A DNA stretch of 43,519 nt from Lachnospiraceae bacterium (GCA_003446335.1 DMAZ01000155.1:3905-47423), one strand, 5' to 3'; shown: positions 30,406-39,795, counted from the first letter of the stretch. Notes: a model not told the origin generated them from the sequence alone. Translations and numbers: made by a program.

Positions 30406-32311
30406 CCTGTAATTGTTCCCATTTTGTATATAACTCTTCAAGCAGTGAAGCGATTTCTTCTTTTCTGTTCCCCAACCGTGTACATTCTGCCGGATCGCAG
30501 GCGACTGCCGGATCTTCGAAAAGTCTGTCAATTTCCAGATCTTCCTTTTCAAGGTCTTCGATCAGTTTTTCAGTGCGTTTGATATCGTTCAAAAGCTTTC
30601 TCTTTTTCGCGGCGTCTTCTTTCTGAGCCTTCCAGTCCAGCTTGGCTTCGGTGTCCCCTTTTGCTTCCTGCGTAAGCTCTTCCGGAGACAGTGAAGCCGT
30701 CTCGACAGCCTCCTTCTTTTCCAGATAGTAGTCGTAATTACCGATGTAGTTCAACAGAGTCCGGTGGGTAAGATCCAGTATTCTGCCGGCTGTTCGATTG
30801 ATAAAATAACGGTCGTGAGAGACATAGAAGAGTGTACCCGTATAGGAATTGATCGCGCTTTCCAGAATTTCCCTCGATTCGATGTCCAGATGGTTCGTCG
30901 GCTCGTCGAGCATAATGAAATTCGCATTGGACAGCATCAGTTTGCACAAAGATACGCGGGCTCGCTCACCGCCGGACAGATCACGGATGTATTTGAACAC
31001 ATCCTCCCCGGTGAACAGAAAGGCAGCAAGGGCACTTCGGATCTTCGTATTGTTCATGGAAGGATAGTCGTCGGATATCTCATCAAATATTGTTTTGTCC
31101 GGATGGAGGACATGCATTTCCTGATCGTAATATCCGGTAATGACATTTGCTCCCAGGACGAACTCTCCGCGGTCCGGGAGATACACTCCGTTCAGGATTT
31201 TGAGAAGAGTAGACTTACCGGTCCCGTTGTTCCCGATCAGCGCGACGTGTTCCCCTTTTTTGATCTCGAAGGAGACATTTTCGAAAAGGCAGATGCCGTC
31301 AAAGGACTTTGAAAGATCGCTGACGGACAGCACATCCTTCCCGGATTCTGTCCCGGGGGAGAAGGAGAGGCCCATGACTGCATTCTCGCCCTGGGGCTTC
31401 TCGGGCATTTCCATCTTATCGAGCATTTTCTGCCGGCTGTCCGCCCGTCGGATCGACTTTTCTCTGTTGAATTGCCTGAGCCTGGCAATGACCTGCTCCT
31501 GATGCTTCCGCTCCTGCTCGGCTTTTAGGAATGCCAGATATTCGGCATGACGGATCTCCTCTTTTTTATAGCTGTATGCATCGTAATTGCCCTGATATGT
31601 CCGGGCGGATCCCCGATCCAGTTCAATGACCTTGGTCACGACCCGGTTCAGGAAATATCGGTCATGGGAGACGATCAGGACCGCCCCCTTATAGTTCATC
31701 AGATATGTCTCCAGCCAGACAATAGAAGTCATATCGAGATGGTTCGTCGGCTCATCGAGCAGAATGATATCCGGGCTGGTCAGGAGAAGTTTTCCGAGCG
31801 CAACGCGGGTTTTCTGCCCCCCGGAGAGGGTCGATACTTTTTTGCCGAAGTCTTCTTCCGTGAACCCAAGACCTTTCAGGACGCCGACTACTTCTGATTT
31901 GTAGGCGTACCCGTTAAGACGGTCAAATGCCTCCTGCATCTTTGCGTAGGAAGTCATTTCGTCATGTAAGGCTTCTCCCGTCAGCTGAGACATTCTGTGC
32001 TCGGATACTGTCATGCGTCTGGTAAGTTCCAGTATATCCTGTCTTACCTGCATGAGCTGTTCATAAACGGTCAGGTCGCCGGTGATGTCCTGATGCTGGG
32101 CGAGGTAGCCGAGCGTCCTGTCTCTGGAAAGAATGGCTGATCCCTGATCAGGGCTCATCTCACCGACGATGATTTTCAGAAGAGTCGATTTACCGGCACC
32201 GTTGATCCCTACGAGCGCTGCTTTCTCATTGTCTTCTATATGGAAAGAAACTTCCCGGAGCACTTCGTTCCCGGGGAATGTTTTTGAGATTTTCTGAATA
32301 TTCAAGATCAT
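30395..32311 (-). CDS. ABC-F family ATPase (ribosome-associated), tandem ABC domains
   Basis: The 638-residue protein has two ABC ATPase domains without membrane segments. Domain 1 has GINGAGKST (about 35), the signature LSGGQ and LLDEPTNHLD. Domain 2 has GNNGTGKST (about 352), LSGGE and MLDEPTNHLD. A charged P-site tRNA-interaction linker lies between them (about 240-310) and a C-terminal coiled coil of about 100 residues follows. ABC-F proteins bind the ribosomal E site; some resolve stalls and others give antibiotic resistance. The general layout with a C-terminal coiled coil resembles housekeeping members such as YdiF/Uup; resistance cannot be judged from sequence. Start ATG 32311 is eight bases after GGAGG; an upstream in-frame ATG lacks a site. 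It is transcribed alone, divergent from the NAD(P)HX repair gene. Confidence 0.92.
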   Translation of the reverse strand: MILNIQKISKTFPGNEVLREVSFHIEDNEKAALVGINGAGKSTLLKIIVGEMSPDQGSAILSRDRTLGYLAQHQDITGDLTVYEQLMQVRQDILELTRRMTVSEHRMSQLTGEALHDEMTSYAKMQEAFDRLNGYAYKSEVVGVLKGLGFTEEDFGKKVSTLSGGQKTRVALGKLLLTSPDIILLDEPTNHLDMTSIVWLETYLMNYKGAVLIVSHDRYFLNRVVTKVIELDRGSARTYQGNYDAYSYKKEEIRHAEYLAFLKAEQERKHQEQVIARLRQFNREKSIRRADSRQKMLDKMEMPEKPQGENAVMGLSFSPGTESGKDVLSVSDLSKSFDGICLFENVSFEIKKGEHVALIGNNGTGKSTLLKILNGVYLPDRGEFVLGANVITGYYDQEMHVLHPDKTIFDEISDDYPSMNNTKIRSALAAFLFTGEDVFKYIRDLSGGERARVSLCKLMLSNANFIMLDEPTNHLDIESREILESAINSYTGTLFYVSHDRYFINRTAGRILDLTHRTLLNYIGNYDYYLEKKEAVETASLSPEELTQEAKGDTEAKLDWKAQKEDAAKKRKLLNDIKRTEKLIEDLEKEDLEIDRLFEDPAVACDPAECTRLGNRKEEIASLLEELYTKWEQLQEED

Positions 32312-32335
32312 GTTGAAATCCTCCGATTCATGGAA

Positions 32336-32341
32336 AGTATA
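32336..32341 (-). promoter_or_regulatory. Candidate -10 box of the ABC-F gene
   Basis: TATACT on the minus strand, about 25 bases before the start codon, with TG directly upstream but no convincing -35. It is close to the divergent promoter at 32382-32410. Confidence 0.4.
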
Positions 32342-32381
32342 CATGACTTTTCATGCTTTTGCCACTGAAAGTTATGAGTCA

Positions 32382-32410
32382 TTGCAAAGGAGTTTAGCCT
32401 GGTTTATAAT
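32382..32410 (+). promoter_or_regulatory. Promoter of the NAD(P)HX repair gene and alr
   Basis: TTGCAA, a 17-bp spacer and TATAAT, ending 26 bases before the start codon. The predicted leader is about 20 bases. Confidence 0.85.
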
Positions 32411-32436
32411 GTACGAGTCAAATGCAGGAGGTGGTT

Positions 32437-33966
32437 ATGAAACATATTGTAACGGCAGATCAGATGAAATTAAGAGACAGATACTCCATTACGGAGATCG
32501 GCATTCCTTCGAGTGTCCTTATGGAAAGAGCTTCTTTTGAAATTGCGGAAGAAGTCCTTGCGTATTTACGGGAAACGGGAAAAGAAGGCCATGTTCTGTG
32601 CGTATGCGGCAGCGGCAACAACGGCGGAGACGGCGCTGCATGCGCGAGAATACTTACCCTGAAAGGAGTGTCCTGTGATCTTTATCTTGCAGGCAACGAA
32701 GATCACTATACCGATGAGATGAAACTGCAGGTCTCCGTGTGCAGAAAGTTGAAGATCCCGGAAGTGCGCAAGTCTACATTTGCCGAATATGATGTGATCG
32801 TGGACGCGATCTTCGGAATCGGTCTTACGCGTGAGATTGAAGGAAATTATGCTGAAGTGATCCGCAGGATCAATGCCTCCGGCGCATTTGTCATATCAGC
32901 TGATATCGCGTCAGGTGTTCATGCCGATTCCGGGAAGATCATGGGATGTGCCGTACAGGCGGATGTGACAGTCACCATGCAGCTCATGAAGCCGGGCATG
33001 CTCCTTTATCCGGGAGCGGAATATTCGGGCAGGATCCGCATCGCGGACATCGGTATTCCGGATGAGTGGAATGCGGAGCCGTGGGGAGGTAGGCCTGCAG
33101 GAAAAATGGATACGGAGAGAAGAATCTACAGTCTGGATGAGACTGACATTCCTTCTTATCTTCCGCAGCGGCTTGCATCCGGGAACAAGGGGACCTTCGG
33201 GAAGATCCTGGTGATCGCCGGAAGCAGGAACATGTCGGGAGCCGCATATTTTTCCGCTCTCTCTGCTATGCGCATGGGAGCGGGGATGGTCCGCATCGTC
33301 ACGGTGGACGACAACCGCGAGATCATTCAGCGTGAACTGCCGGAAGCACTTTTATCCACCTACACGGACGCGGTGGAAGCGGAGGATGTGATCGATAAGG
33401 CCATGGACTGGGCGGACGTTCTCTGTCTAGGGCCCGGACTCGGAACAGATGAGGTCGCAGAGACGATCGTGAAACATGTTCTTGAGACTGCCGTGCAGCC
33501 GCTTGTCCTCGACGCGGATGGCATTAATTGCCTTTACGGAAATACAGAGCTTCTGAAGGCGTACAGGGGAATGCTCTTTATAACACCTCATATGGGCGAA
33601 ATGGGCCGGCTTGTGGGGCGCACGATTGCGGAATTGAAAGAGGATCCGATTTCCGCCGCAGTCAATCTTTCGACAGCCTGCGATCTGGTCTGTGTGCTGA
33701 AGGATGCACGGACCTGTACAGCGCTGCCGAACGGAAATGTTTTTATAAATACTTCAGGCAATGACGGGATGGCGACGGCCGGCAGCGGCGATGTTCTGTC
33801 CGGTATTCTGGCCGGGCTGCTGGGACAGCGATGCGATGTACTCGCGGCTGCGCCTCTCGCCGTGTTCATTCACGGAAAAGCCGGTGACGCGGCCGCTTCC
33901 GAGAGCGGCAGAAGAAACGTGATCGCTTCCGATATAATAGGTAATCTCAAGAAAATAGTTCGTTGA
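32437..33966 (+). CDS. nnr: Bifunctional NAD(P)H-hydrate repair enzyme (epimerase + ADP-dependent dehydratase)
   Basis: The enzyme repairs damaged, hydrated NAD(P)H. The 509-residue protein fuses an N-terminal YjeF_N epimerase domain (about 1-215; GSGNNGGDGAACARIL, VDAIFGIGL, SADIASGVHADSG) to a C-terminal ribokinase-like dehydratase domain (about 225-505; KGTFGKILVIAGS, LGPGLG, ITPHMGEMGRL, NTSGNDGMATAGSGDVLSG). It makes no membrane contact. The true start is ATG 32437, five bases after AGGAGG; the ATG at 32422 lies upstream of that site. It is followed 13 bases later by alr, a frequent pairing in Firmicutes. Confidence 0.94.
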   Translation: MKHIVTADQMKLRDRYSITEIGIPSSVLMERASFEIAEEVLAYLRETGKEGHVLCVCGSGNNGGDGAACARILTLKGVSCDLYLAGNEDHYTDEMKLQVSVCRKLKIPEVRKSTFAEYDVIVDAIFGIGLTREIEGNYAEVIRRINASGAFVISADIASGVHADSGKIMGCAVQADVTVTMQLMKPGMLLYPGAEYSGRIRIADIGIPDEWNAEPWGGRPAGKMDTERRIYSLDETDIPSYLPQRLASGNKGTFGKILVIAGSRNMSGAAYFSALSAMRMGAGMVRIVTVDDNREIIQRELPEALLSTYTDAVEAEDVIDKAMDWADVLCLGPGLGTDEVAETIVKHVLETAVQPLVLDADGINCLYGNTELLKAYRGMLFITPHMGEMGRLVGRTIAELKEDPISAAVNLSTACDLVCVLKDARTCTALPNGNVFINTSGNDGMATAGSGDVLSGILAGLLGQRCDVLAAAPLAVFIHGKAGDAAASESGRRNVIASDIIGNLKKIVR

Positions 33967-33979
33967 TGCGGAGGGGAAA

Positions 33980-35143
33980 ATGAAGAATTACAGCAGGGTA
34001 AGAGCAGATATCGATCTTGACGCGGTCCTTTTCAACTTTGAGAGTATGAAGGCCAATATCAGTCCGGACTGTAAGATTACTGCAGTTATCAAGGCGGACG
34101 GATACGGACACGGAAGCATACAGATCGCTCAGCTGATGGAGCCTTATCCCTATATGTGGGGATTTGCGGTAGCTGCGGCAGATGAGGCCATGCGCCTTAG
34201 AATGTCAGGAATCAGAAAACCGATCATGCTGCTGGGATACGCGTTTGAAGAGTCCTACGCAGAACTGATCCGTTCCGACGTCAGGATCTGCGTATTTGAC
34301 TATGAGACAGCTGAAGCTGTCTCGAACGCGGCCTTTGACGTCGATAAGAAGGCAATTATTCATCTGGCTCTCGATACGGGCATGAGCAGGATCGGCTTCA
34401 GGGACGATGACACGTCGGTCGAGACGATCGTAAGGATCGCAAAGCTTCCGAATATTATCATAGAAGGTCTTTTTACTCATTTTGCGAGGGCTGACGAAGT
34501 CAGTATCGCTCCAGCTGTGAGGCAGCTTGAGAGGTATAAGGCATTTGCGGATAAAGTCCGGAAGGCAGGCGTCCGGATCCCGATCCATCACGTGAGCAAC
34601 AGCGCGGGCATCATCCGCATGAAAGAAGCCAATATGGATATGGTACGAGCCGGTATTACGGTGTATGGTCTGCTCCCTTCGGCGGACGTTGAGACGGATA
34701 TTGTGCCTCTCAGACCGGTCATGAGCCTTAAGAGCCATATTTCGTTTGTCAAGGATATAGAGGCCGGCGATGAGGTGAGCTACGGAGGTACATTCAAGGC
34801 CCGTGAGAAGAGGAGGGTCGCTACCGTTCCGGTGGGATATGCTGACGGATACCCGAGAATGCTCTCCGGAAAGGGATATGTTCTGATCCGCGGGCGGAAA
34901 GCTCCGATCCTGGGAAGAGTCTGCATGGACCAGTTCATGGTCGATGTGACGGAAATTGACGGTGCTTCAAGGGGGGATGAAGTCGTACTGCTCGGACGTC
35001 AGGGAGACTATATGATTACAGCGGAAGAACTGGGAGATCTGTCGGGGCGATTTAACTACGAACTTGTCTGTGATATCAATAAACGCGTCCCCAGAAATTA
35101 TATATATGAAGGACGAATTATTGAGCAGAGCGAGTTTATCTGA
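33980..35143 (+). CDS. alr: Alanine racemase
   Basis: Alanine racemase is a PLP enzyme that makes D-alanine for peptidoglycan. The 387-residue protein has the PLP lysine Lys38 in AVIKADGYGHG, the two-base partner Tyr268 in EVSYGGTF, LALDTGMSRIGF, THFARAD, HHVSNSAGI and the C-terminal GRVCMDQFMVDVT. The length is normal. GGAGGGG precedes the ATG. It probably forms one transcript with the NAD(P)HX repair gene. Confidence 0.96.
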   Translation: MKNYSRVRADIDLDAVLFNFESMKANISPDCKITAVIKADGYGHGSIQIAQLMEPYPYMWGFAVAAADEAMRLRMSGIRKPIMLLGYAFEESYAELIRSDVRICVFDYETAEAVSNAAFDVDKKAIIHLALDTGMSRIGFRDDDTSVETIVRIAKLPNIIIEGLFTHFARADEVSIAPAVRQLERYKAFADKVRKAGVRIPIHHVSNSAGIIRMKEANMDMVRAGITVYGLLPSADVETDIVPLRPVMSLKSHISFVKDIEAGDEVSYGGTFKAREKRRVATVPVGYADGYPRMLSGKGYVLIRGRKAPILGRVCMDQFMVDVTEIDGASRGDEVVLLGRQGDYMITAEELGDLSGRFNYELVCDINKRVPRNYIYEGRIIEQSEFI

Positions 35144-35146
35144 TAC

Positions 35147-35175
35147 TTGAATAATTGTTATAAAACTGATATAGT
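35147..35175 (+). promoter_or_regulatory. Promoter of yebC
   Basis: TTGAAT, a 17-bp spacer and TATAGT in the alr-yebC gap. The leader of about 80 bases contains two small hairpins: gctgcg/cgcagc (35215-35233) and aacgt/acgtt (35238-35251), the latter just before AAAGGAG. Confidence 0.6.
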
Positions 35176-35263
35176 TTACTGTAATGTGTTTTCATAGAAG
35201 GGTCTTATAAGTCTGCTGCGCGGCAGGCGCAGCTTACAACGTATACACGTTAAAGGAGATAAA

Positions 35264-35995
35264 ATGTCTGGACATTCTAAGTTTGCGAATATCAAGCACA
35301 AAAAAGAAAAGAATGATGCTGCAAAGGGTAAGATTTTTACAATTATCGGACGCGAAATTGCTGTGGCTGTAAAAGAAGGCGGCCCGGATCCGGCCAATAA
35401 CTTCAAGCTCGCAACGGTAATCGCCAAGGCGAAAGCCAACAATATGCCGAACGATACGATCGAGCGCGGAATCAAAAAAGCAGCCGGTGATGGCAGCGGC
35501 GCCAATTACGAATCTATTACCTATGAAGGCTACGGCCCGAGCGGTATCGCGATCATCGTCAGGACGCTTACGGATAATAAGAATCGTACGGCAGCAGCAG
35601 TCCGCAGTGCCTTCACGAAAGGAAACGGCAATATCGGAACACCGGGCTGCGTCTCTTTCATGTTCGATGAAAAAGGACAGATCATTATCGACAAGGAAGA
35701 GTGCGACATGGACTCTGATGATCTGATGATGGCTGCTTTGGATGCCGGTGCCGACGATTTTAATGAGGAAGACGACAGTTATGAGATCCTGACATCTCCG
35801 GAAGCGTTCCTGGATGTTGAGAAAGCTCTTAAAGATGAAGGTCTTTCCCTCGCTTCATCTGAAGTTACCATGATTCCGCAGACGTATGTAAAGCTTACCA
35901 GCGAAAAGGATATTTCTTCTCTGGAGAGAATACTCGACCTGCTTGACGAGAGCGATGATGTACAGAACGTATATCACAACTGGGATGAGGATTAA
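35264..35995 (+). CDS. yebC: YebC/PmpR family protein
   Basis: The 243-residue protein is a full-length YebC-family member: MSGHSKFANIKHKK, KIFTIIGREI, ANNMPNDTIERGIKKAAG, YEGYGPSGIAIIV, TDNKNRTAAAVRSAF and GNIGTPGCVSFMF. The family was first named as DNA-binding regulators (PmpR). More recent work on YebC-type proteins links them to ribosome function at difficult proline stretches, so the role here is translation-related or regulatory. AAAGGAG precedes the ATG. uppP follows after 19 bases. Confidence 0.95.
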   Translation: MSGHSKFANIKHKKEKNDAAKGKIFTIIGREIAVAVKEGGPDPANNFKLATVIAKAKANNMPNDTIERGIKKAAGDGSGANYESITYEGYGPSGIAIIVRTLTDNKNRTAAAVRSAFTKGNGNIGTPGCVSFMFDEKGQIIIDKEECDMDSDDLMMAALDAGADDFNEEDDSYEILTSPEAFLDVEKALKDEGLSLASSEVTMIPQTYVKLTSEKDISSLERILDLLDESDDVQNVYHNWDED

Positions 35996-36014
35996 AGGTT
36001 AACAAGAGGATTTT

Positions 36015-36887
36015 ATGGATTATCTGCTGACAATACTTCTCGGAATCATTCAGGGACTGACCGAATTTCTTCCGATCAGTTCGACCGGATTCCTTATCGT
36101 TGTCGAACAGATCCTTCGTATACAGGAGAGCTCTGAACTTATGAATGTCGCTCTCCATGTCGGGACTCTTGCGGCAATTCTTCTTGCAATGCAGAAAGAT
36201 GCAGCCAGATTGTGCAGAGAAGCTTTTCGGATGATCAGAGATATCGTACTGAACATCCGGATCACATTCAGAAGTATCAGGAATCATGAGGAACCGAGAT
36301 ATATTCATATCGTTACGTCTAATTACAGGCAGCTTGTGATCCTTGTGATCACAGCAACTGCCTCGACTTCGCTTGTGGCTTTTTTACTGAGGAATGCGGC
36401 TCGGTCTGCTTCGGGATCCGTTCTTTACAGCGGCATAGGGATGCTTATAACCGGTATTTTGCTGCTGGTAACGGACAGAGTGCCTGTCGGAAATAAAATT
36501 CCGCTGGATATTTCCTGGAAATATGGTATTGTGATCGGATGTGTTCAGGGTTTCTCGGTAATACCCGGGATATCAAGGACAGGTCTTGTATTTGTATGCG
36601 GTATTCTGCTGGGCTTTAATAAAAGCCTTTCCATCCGGTTCTCATACCTTCTTTCAATACCTGCGGTCATCGGGGCAATTGTTCTGCAGAGTGGTAAAAT
36701 CCCGACTCTCATTGCTTCTCCCAGATTTGCGGGGACATGTCTTGTCGGAGCGTTATTCGCTGCAGTGACAGGCATGCTAATCGTCAGACCTGTATCGAAA
36801 TTAATACGTCAGCGCCGGCTCAAAACGTTCGCGATCTGGAGTTTTGTGTCGGGAGGTGTAATTCTGATTTTAAGTTTTATAGTATAA
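36015..36887 (+). CDS. uppP: Undecaprenyl-diphosphatase UppP-like protein (BacA family), usual His replaced
   Basis: UppP dephosphorylates undecaprenyl diphosphate to recycle the lipid carrier for cell-wall synthesis. The 290-residue membrane protein has about eight helices and the two family motifs. Motif 1 is GLTEFLPISSTGFL (about 14-27) with Glu17, and motif 2 is IPGISRTG (183-190) with Arg188. Motif 1 normally reads SSTGHL; the histidine (His30 of E. coli UppP) is Phe26 here. A long hydrophilic stretch (about 75-103) is also unusual. Activity may be altered, or the protein may have another substrate; another UppP could be elsewhere in the genome. It follows yebC by 19 bases. Confidence 0.85.
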   Translation: MDYLLTILLGIIQGLTEFLPISSTGFLIVVEQILRIQESSELMNVALHVGTLAAILLAMQKDAARLCREAFRMIRDIVLNIRITFRSIRNHEEPRYIHIVTSNYRQLVILVITATASTSLVAFLLRNAARSASGSVLYSGIGMLITGILLLVTDRVPVGNKIPLDISWKYGIVIGCVQGFSVIPGISRTGLVFVCGILLGFNKSLSIRFSYLLSIPAVIGAIVLQSGKIPTLIASPRFAGTCLVGALFAAVTGMLIVRPVSKLIRQRRLKTFAIWSFVSGGVILILSFIV

Positions 36888-36926
36888 TTCTATATTAAAA
36901 ACAAAAATTCTTTCATCAAAAAATAT

Positions 36927-36952
36927 TTGACAATCTACTTATGTGGTATAAT
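36927..36952 (+). promoter_or_regulatory. Promoter of ftsK
   Basis: TGGTATAAT is an extended -10 (TGnTATAAT) with perfect TATAAT at 36947-36952. A perfect TTGACA lies upstream, but the spacing is only 14 bp, so the extended -10 is likely the main element. Confidence 0.7.
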
Positions 36953-36960
36953 AGACAAAT

Positions 36961-36988
36961 GAACCGACGGACCCAAGTTCGTCGGTTC
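36961..36988 (+). other. Hairpin at the predicted 5' end of the ftsK mRNA
   Basis: gaaccgacg / cgtcggttc (9 bp, plus G-U and A-U inside) with loop cccaag begins about two bases after the expected transcription start. No T run follows. It may protect the 5' end from decay. Confidence 0.7.
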
Positions 36989-37005
36989 AAAATCGGAGAG
37001 GATTA

Positions 37006-39795
37006 ATGGCAACAAAAAAAACAAACGGCCGGAAGAGAACCGGAAGCAGGAAGACTTCCGCTGCTTCAGGTCGAAAGAAAAACAGCACAGGAAAGTCAGG
37101 CAGTGCAAGAAGGAAAAATACTGCAAGGCCGGTCGAGTCGACCGGTATTGCGGGTGACATTCTGCTTCTGACTGTATTTTTACTGTCTGTTTTACTGTTC
37201 CTTTTTAATATAGGAATCGGCGGACCTGCCGGTAATGCGATCAGCGACGTCTTATTCGGTATATTTGGTCTGACAGCTTATGTGGTTCCTTTTTACCTTT
37301 TCTTCGCAGTCGCATTTTACATGGCCAACAGGAAAAATGCCCTTATTATAAGAAAAATGACCGGTCTGCTCATGCTTCTTATCTTTGTGTGCGCAATTGT
37401 TCATCTGATCGTTGTGCGTGAATACAGCAGGTCAATTCCTATTTCAGATTATTACTATATGTCTGCCGATGAACACTCCGGCGGAGGTATCATCGGCGGA
37501 GCGGTCGTCAGGCTTTTTGCCTTCGGTTTCAGCAATGTGATAGCCTGGATCTTATGCATTTTCGGATTGATTCTTTCTCTGATCATTCTGACTCAGAAAC
37601 CCCTTGTAACTAAGCTTGGCATAAAGACCAAAAGAACAGCGGAACGGGTCAGACGGAACCGTAAAGCAAGAAGTGCTGATGAAGATGATGAGGATGACGA
37701 CCCGGAAGATGAGGAGGATATCGAATCCCAGCGGGCGATGCGAAGGTCTTCCTACAGACGATGGCTTCCCCTCTTTAATCTGAAAGGAAGTCATGATAAA
37801 GAAAAGACACGGGAAGAGAAGGTAACAGAGGCCGGGTCACACGTTGCGGATGAGGCATTTGAGGAAGTTAAGAGACCAGCTCAGGATAAAAGCGCTGTAA
37901 ACAAAGAGACCGTTAAGAAGAAGTCAGCTTCAGCCAGGAAGGAAGCGGAAAAGAAAGAAAAGTCGAAAGCTTCTGCTGAAAAGAGCGGGACAGCTTCCGG
38001 GGCTTCTGACAGCAGCCAGGTCCCTTCGTTCCTGATGAATGTAATGACTTCATCGGGTACGGATCATAAAGTCGAAAAAGAAATCTCCGAATCCTTGAAG
38101 GCAGATTCTGATGATGCGGAAGAAAATGCTCCATCTATAAAGATCGAAGGAGCTTTTGACGACAGCGTACAGGTCTCCGGGGCTGAAGCAGACGCGACCG
38201 GGAAAGAACAGACTTCGCCTAAGCGGGGAACCGTTAAGAAGACACGGTCGTCAGAAGAAGAAATTGTCTCAAATATAAAGAATGTTTCCAATGAAATCAG
38301 CAGACAGGAAAAGGATGCGGCTCAGTATATCATGCCCTCTCCGGAACTTCTGACCAGAGGAAAGGTACAGCAGGGTGATTCAAAGCAGCATCTTATTGAG
38401 ACAGCTCAGAAGCTGGAACAGATTTTCCGGGACTTCGGCGTCAATGTGCATGTGAATAATGTAAGCCGCGGCCCGACAGTCACCAGATATGAACTGACTC
38501 CCGAGCAGGGCGTCAAGGTCAGCAAGATCGTCTCTCTCAGCGATGATATAAAGTTAAATCTGGCTGCATCGGAAATCAGAATCGAGGCTCCGATTCCCGG
38601 CAAGGCTGCCGTAGGAATAGAAGTTCCAAACAAGGAAAGTTCGGTCGTAGCGTTCAGAGATCTTGTGGAATCCGGTGAGTTCCGCAAGTCAAAAGCCCCG
38701 TTGACATTTGCCGTCGGAAAAGATATTGCCGGAAAACCGGTCGTTTCCGATATCGCCAAAATGCCGCATCTGCTGATAGCCGGTGCTACGGGATCCGGAA
38801 AGTCGGTATGTATTAATACCCTGATCATGAGTATACTGATGAAATCGACACCGGATGAAGTCCGGATGCTCATGATCGACCCGAAAGTCGTCGAACTGAA
38901 GATATATGACGGAATCCCGCATCTTCTGATCCCTGTTGTCACCGATCCCAAAAAGGCGGCAGGCGCACTGAACTGGGCAGTCCAGGAGATGAATGACCGT
39001 TATAATAAGTTTGCTGAATATACCGGCGTACGTGACCTGAAATCCTACAATAAGAGGATCGAAAAAATCAATGAGGCACTGCCGCCGGACGAACAGCTCA
39101 AAAAGCTTCCTCAGATACTGATCGTAGTAGATGAGCTTGCGGATCTTATGATGGTGGCTCCCGGCGAAGTGGAAGACGCGATCTGCCGTCTGGCTCAGCT
39201 GGCAAGAGCAGCCGGGCTTCATCTGGTCATCGCGACACAGAGGCCTTCTGTCAATGTTGTGACCGGACTGATCAAGGCCAACATGCCTTCAAGGATTGCG
39301 CTTGCTGTATCTTCAGGTGTAGACAGCCGGACAATTATCGATATGAACGGTGCTGAGAAACTACTGGGTCATGGCGATATGCTGTTCGCTCCGCAGGGGT
39401 ATCCGAAGCCGGCACGTGTTCAGGGCGCATATATTTCAGATGATGATATTTCCCGTGTTGTAAAATTCCTGACACAGCAGAAGTCAGAGGAAGTCTATAA
39501 TCAGGACGTGGAAGATCAGATCACAAAGACAATCAATAACTCCGCTCCGGGAAGCCCTGCGAAAGATTCAGGAAGAGATGAGTATTTCGTAGATGCCGGT
39601 AGATTCATTATAGAAAAAGATAAAGCATCGATTGGAATGCTGCAGCGGATGTTCAAGATCGGATTCAACCGTGCGGCAAGAATCATGGATCAGCTCTGCG
39701 AAGCCGGAGTCGTAGGTCCTGAGGAGGGAACGAAACCCAGAAAGATCATTATGGATGCAGAGACTTTCGAGGCGACGTTCGGGGAACAAGGGTAA
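37006..39795 (+). CDS. ftsK: DNA translocase FtsK/SpoIIIE
   Basis: FtsK/SpoIIIE pumps chromosomal DNA through the closing division or sporulation septum. The 929-residue protein has a very basic N-terminus (1-45), four membrane helices (about 48-200) and a long charged linker (about 205-455) with a 16-residue acidic run near 225-240 and Lys/Ser/Ala-rich parts. The RecA-like motor has Walker A GATGSGKS (593-600) and Walker B ILIVVDELAD (705-714). The C-terminal winged-helix gamma domain (about 860-925, SIGMLQRMFKIGFNRAARIMDQL) reads polar sequences. GGAGAGG precedes the ATG. Confidence 0.96.
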   Translation: MATKKTNGRKRTGSRKTSAASGRKKNSTGKSGSARRKNTARPVESTGIAGDILLLTVFLLSVLLFLFNIGIGGPAGNAISDVLFGIFGLTAYVVPFYLFFAVAFYMANRKNALIIRKMTGLLMLLIFVCAIVHLIVVREYSRSIPISDYYYMSADEHSGGGIIGGAVVRLFAFGFSNVIAWILCIFGLILSLIILTQKPLVTKLGIKTKRTAERVRRNRKARSADEDDEDDDPEDEEDIESQRAMRRSSYRRWLPLFNLKGSHDKEKTREEKVTEAGSHVADEAFEEVKRPAQDKSAVNKETVKKKSASARKEAEKKEKSKASAEKSGTASGASDSSQVPSFLMNVMTSSGTDHKVEKEISESLKADSDDAEENAPSIKIEGAFDDSVQVSGAEADATGKEQTSPKRGTVKKTRSSEEEIVSNIKNVSNEISRQEKDAAQYIMPSPELLTRGKVQQGDSKQHLIETAQKLEQIFRDFGVNVHVNNVSRGPTVTRYELTPEQGVKVSKIVSLSDDIKLNLAASEIRIEAPIPGKAAVGIEVPNKESSVVAFRDLVESGEFRKSKAPLTFAVGKDIAGKPVVSDIAKMPHLLIAGATGSGKSVCINTLIMSILMKSTPDEVRMLMIDPKVVELKIYDGIPHLLIPVVTDPKKAAGALNWAVQEMNDRYNKFAEYTGVRDLKSYNKRIEKINEALPPDEQLKKLPQILIVVDELADLMMVAPGEVEDAICRLAQLARAAGLHLVIATQRPSVNVVTGLIKANMPSRIALAVSSGVDSRTIIDMNGAEKLLGHGDMLFAPQGYPKPARVQGAYISDDDISRVVKFLTQQKSEEVYNQDVEDQITKTINNSAPGSPAKDSGRDEYFVDAGRFIIEKDKASIGMLQRMFKIGFNRAARIMDQLCEAGVVGPEEGTKPRKIIMDAETFEATFGEQG

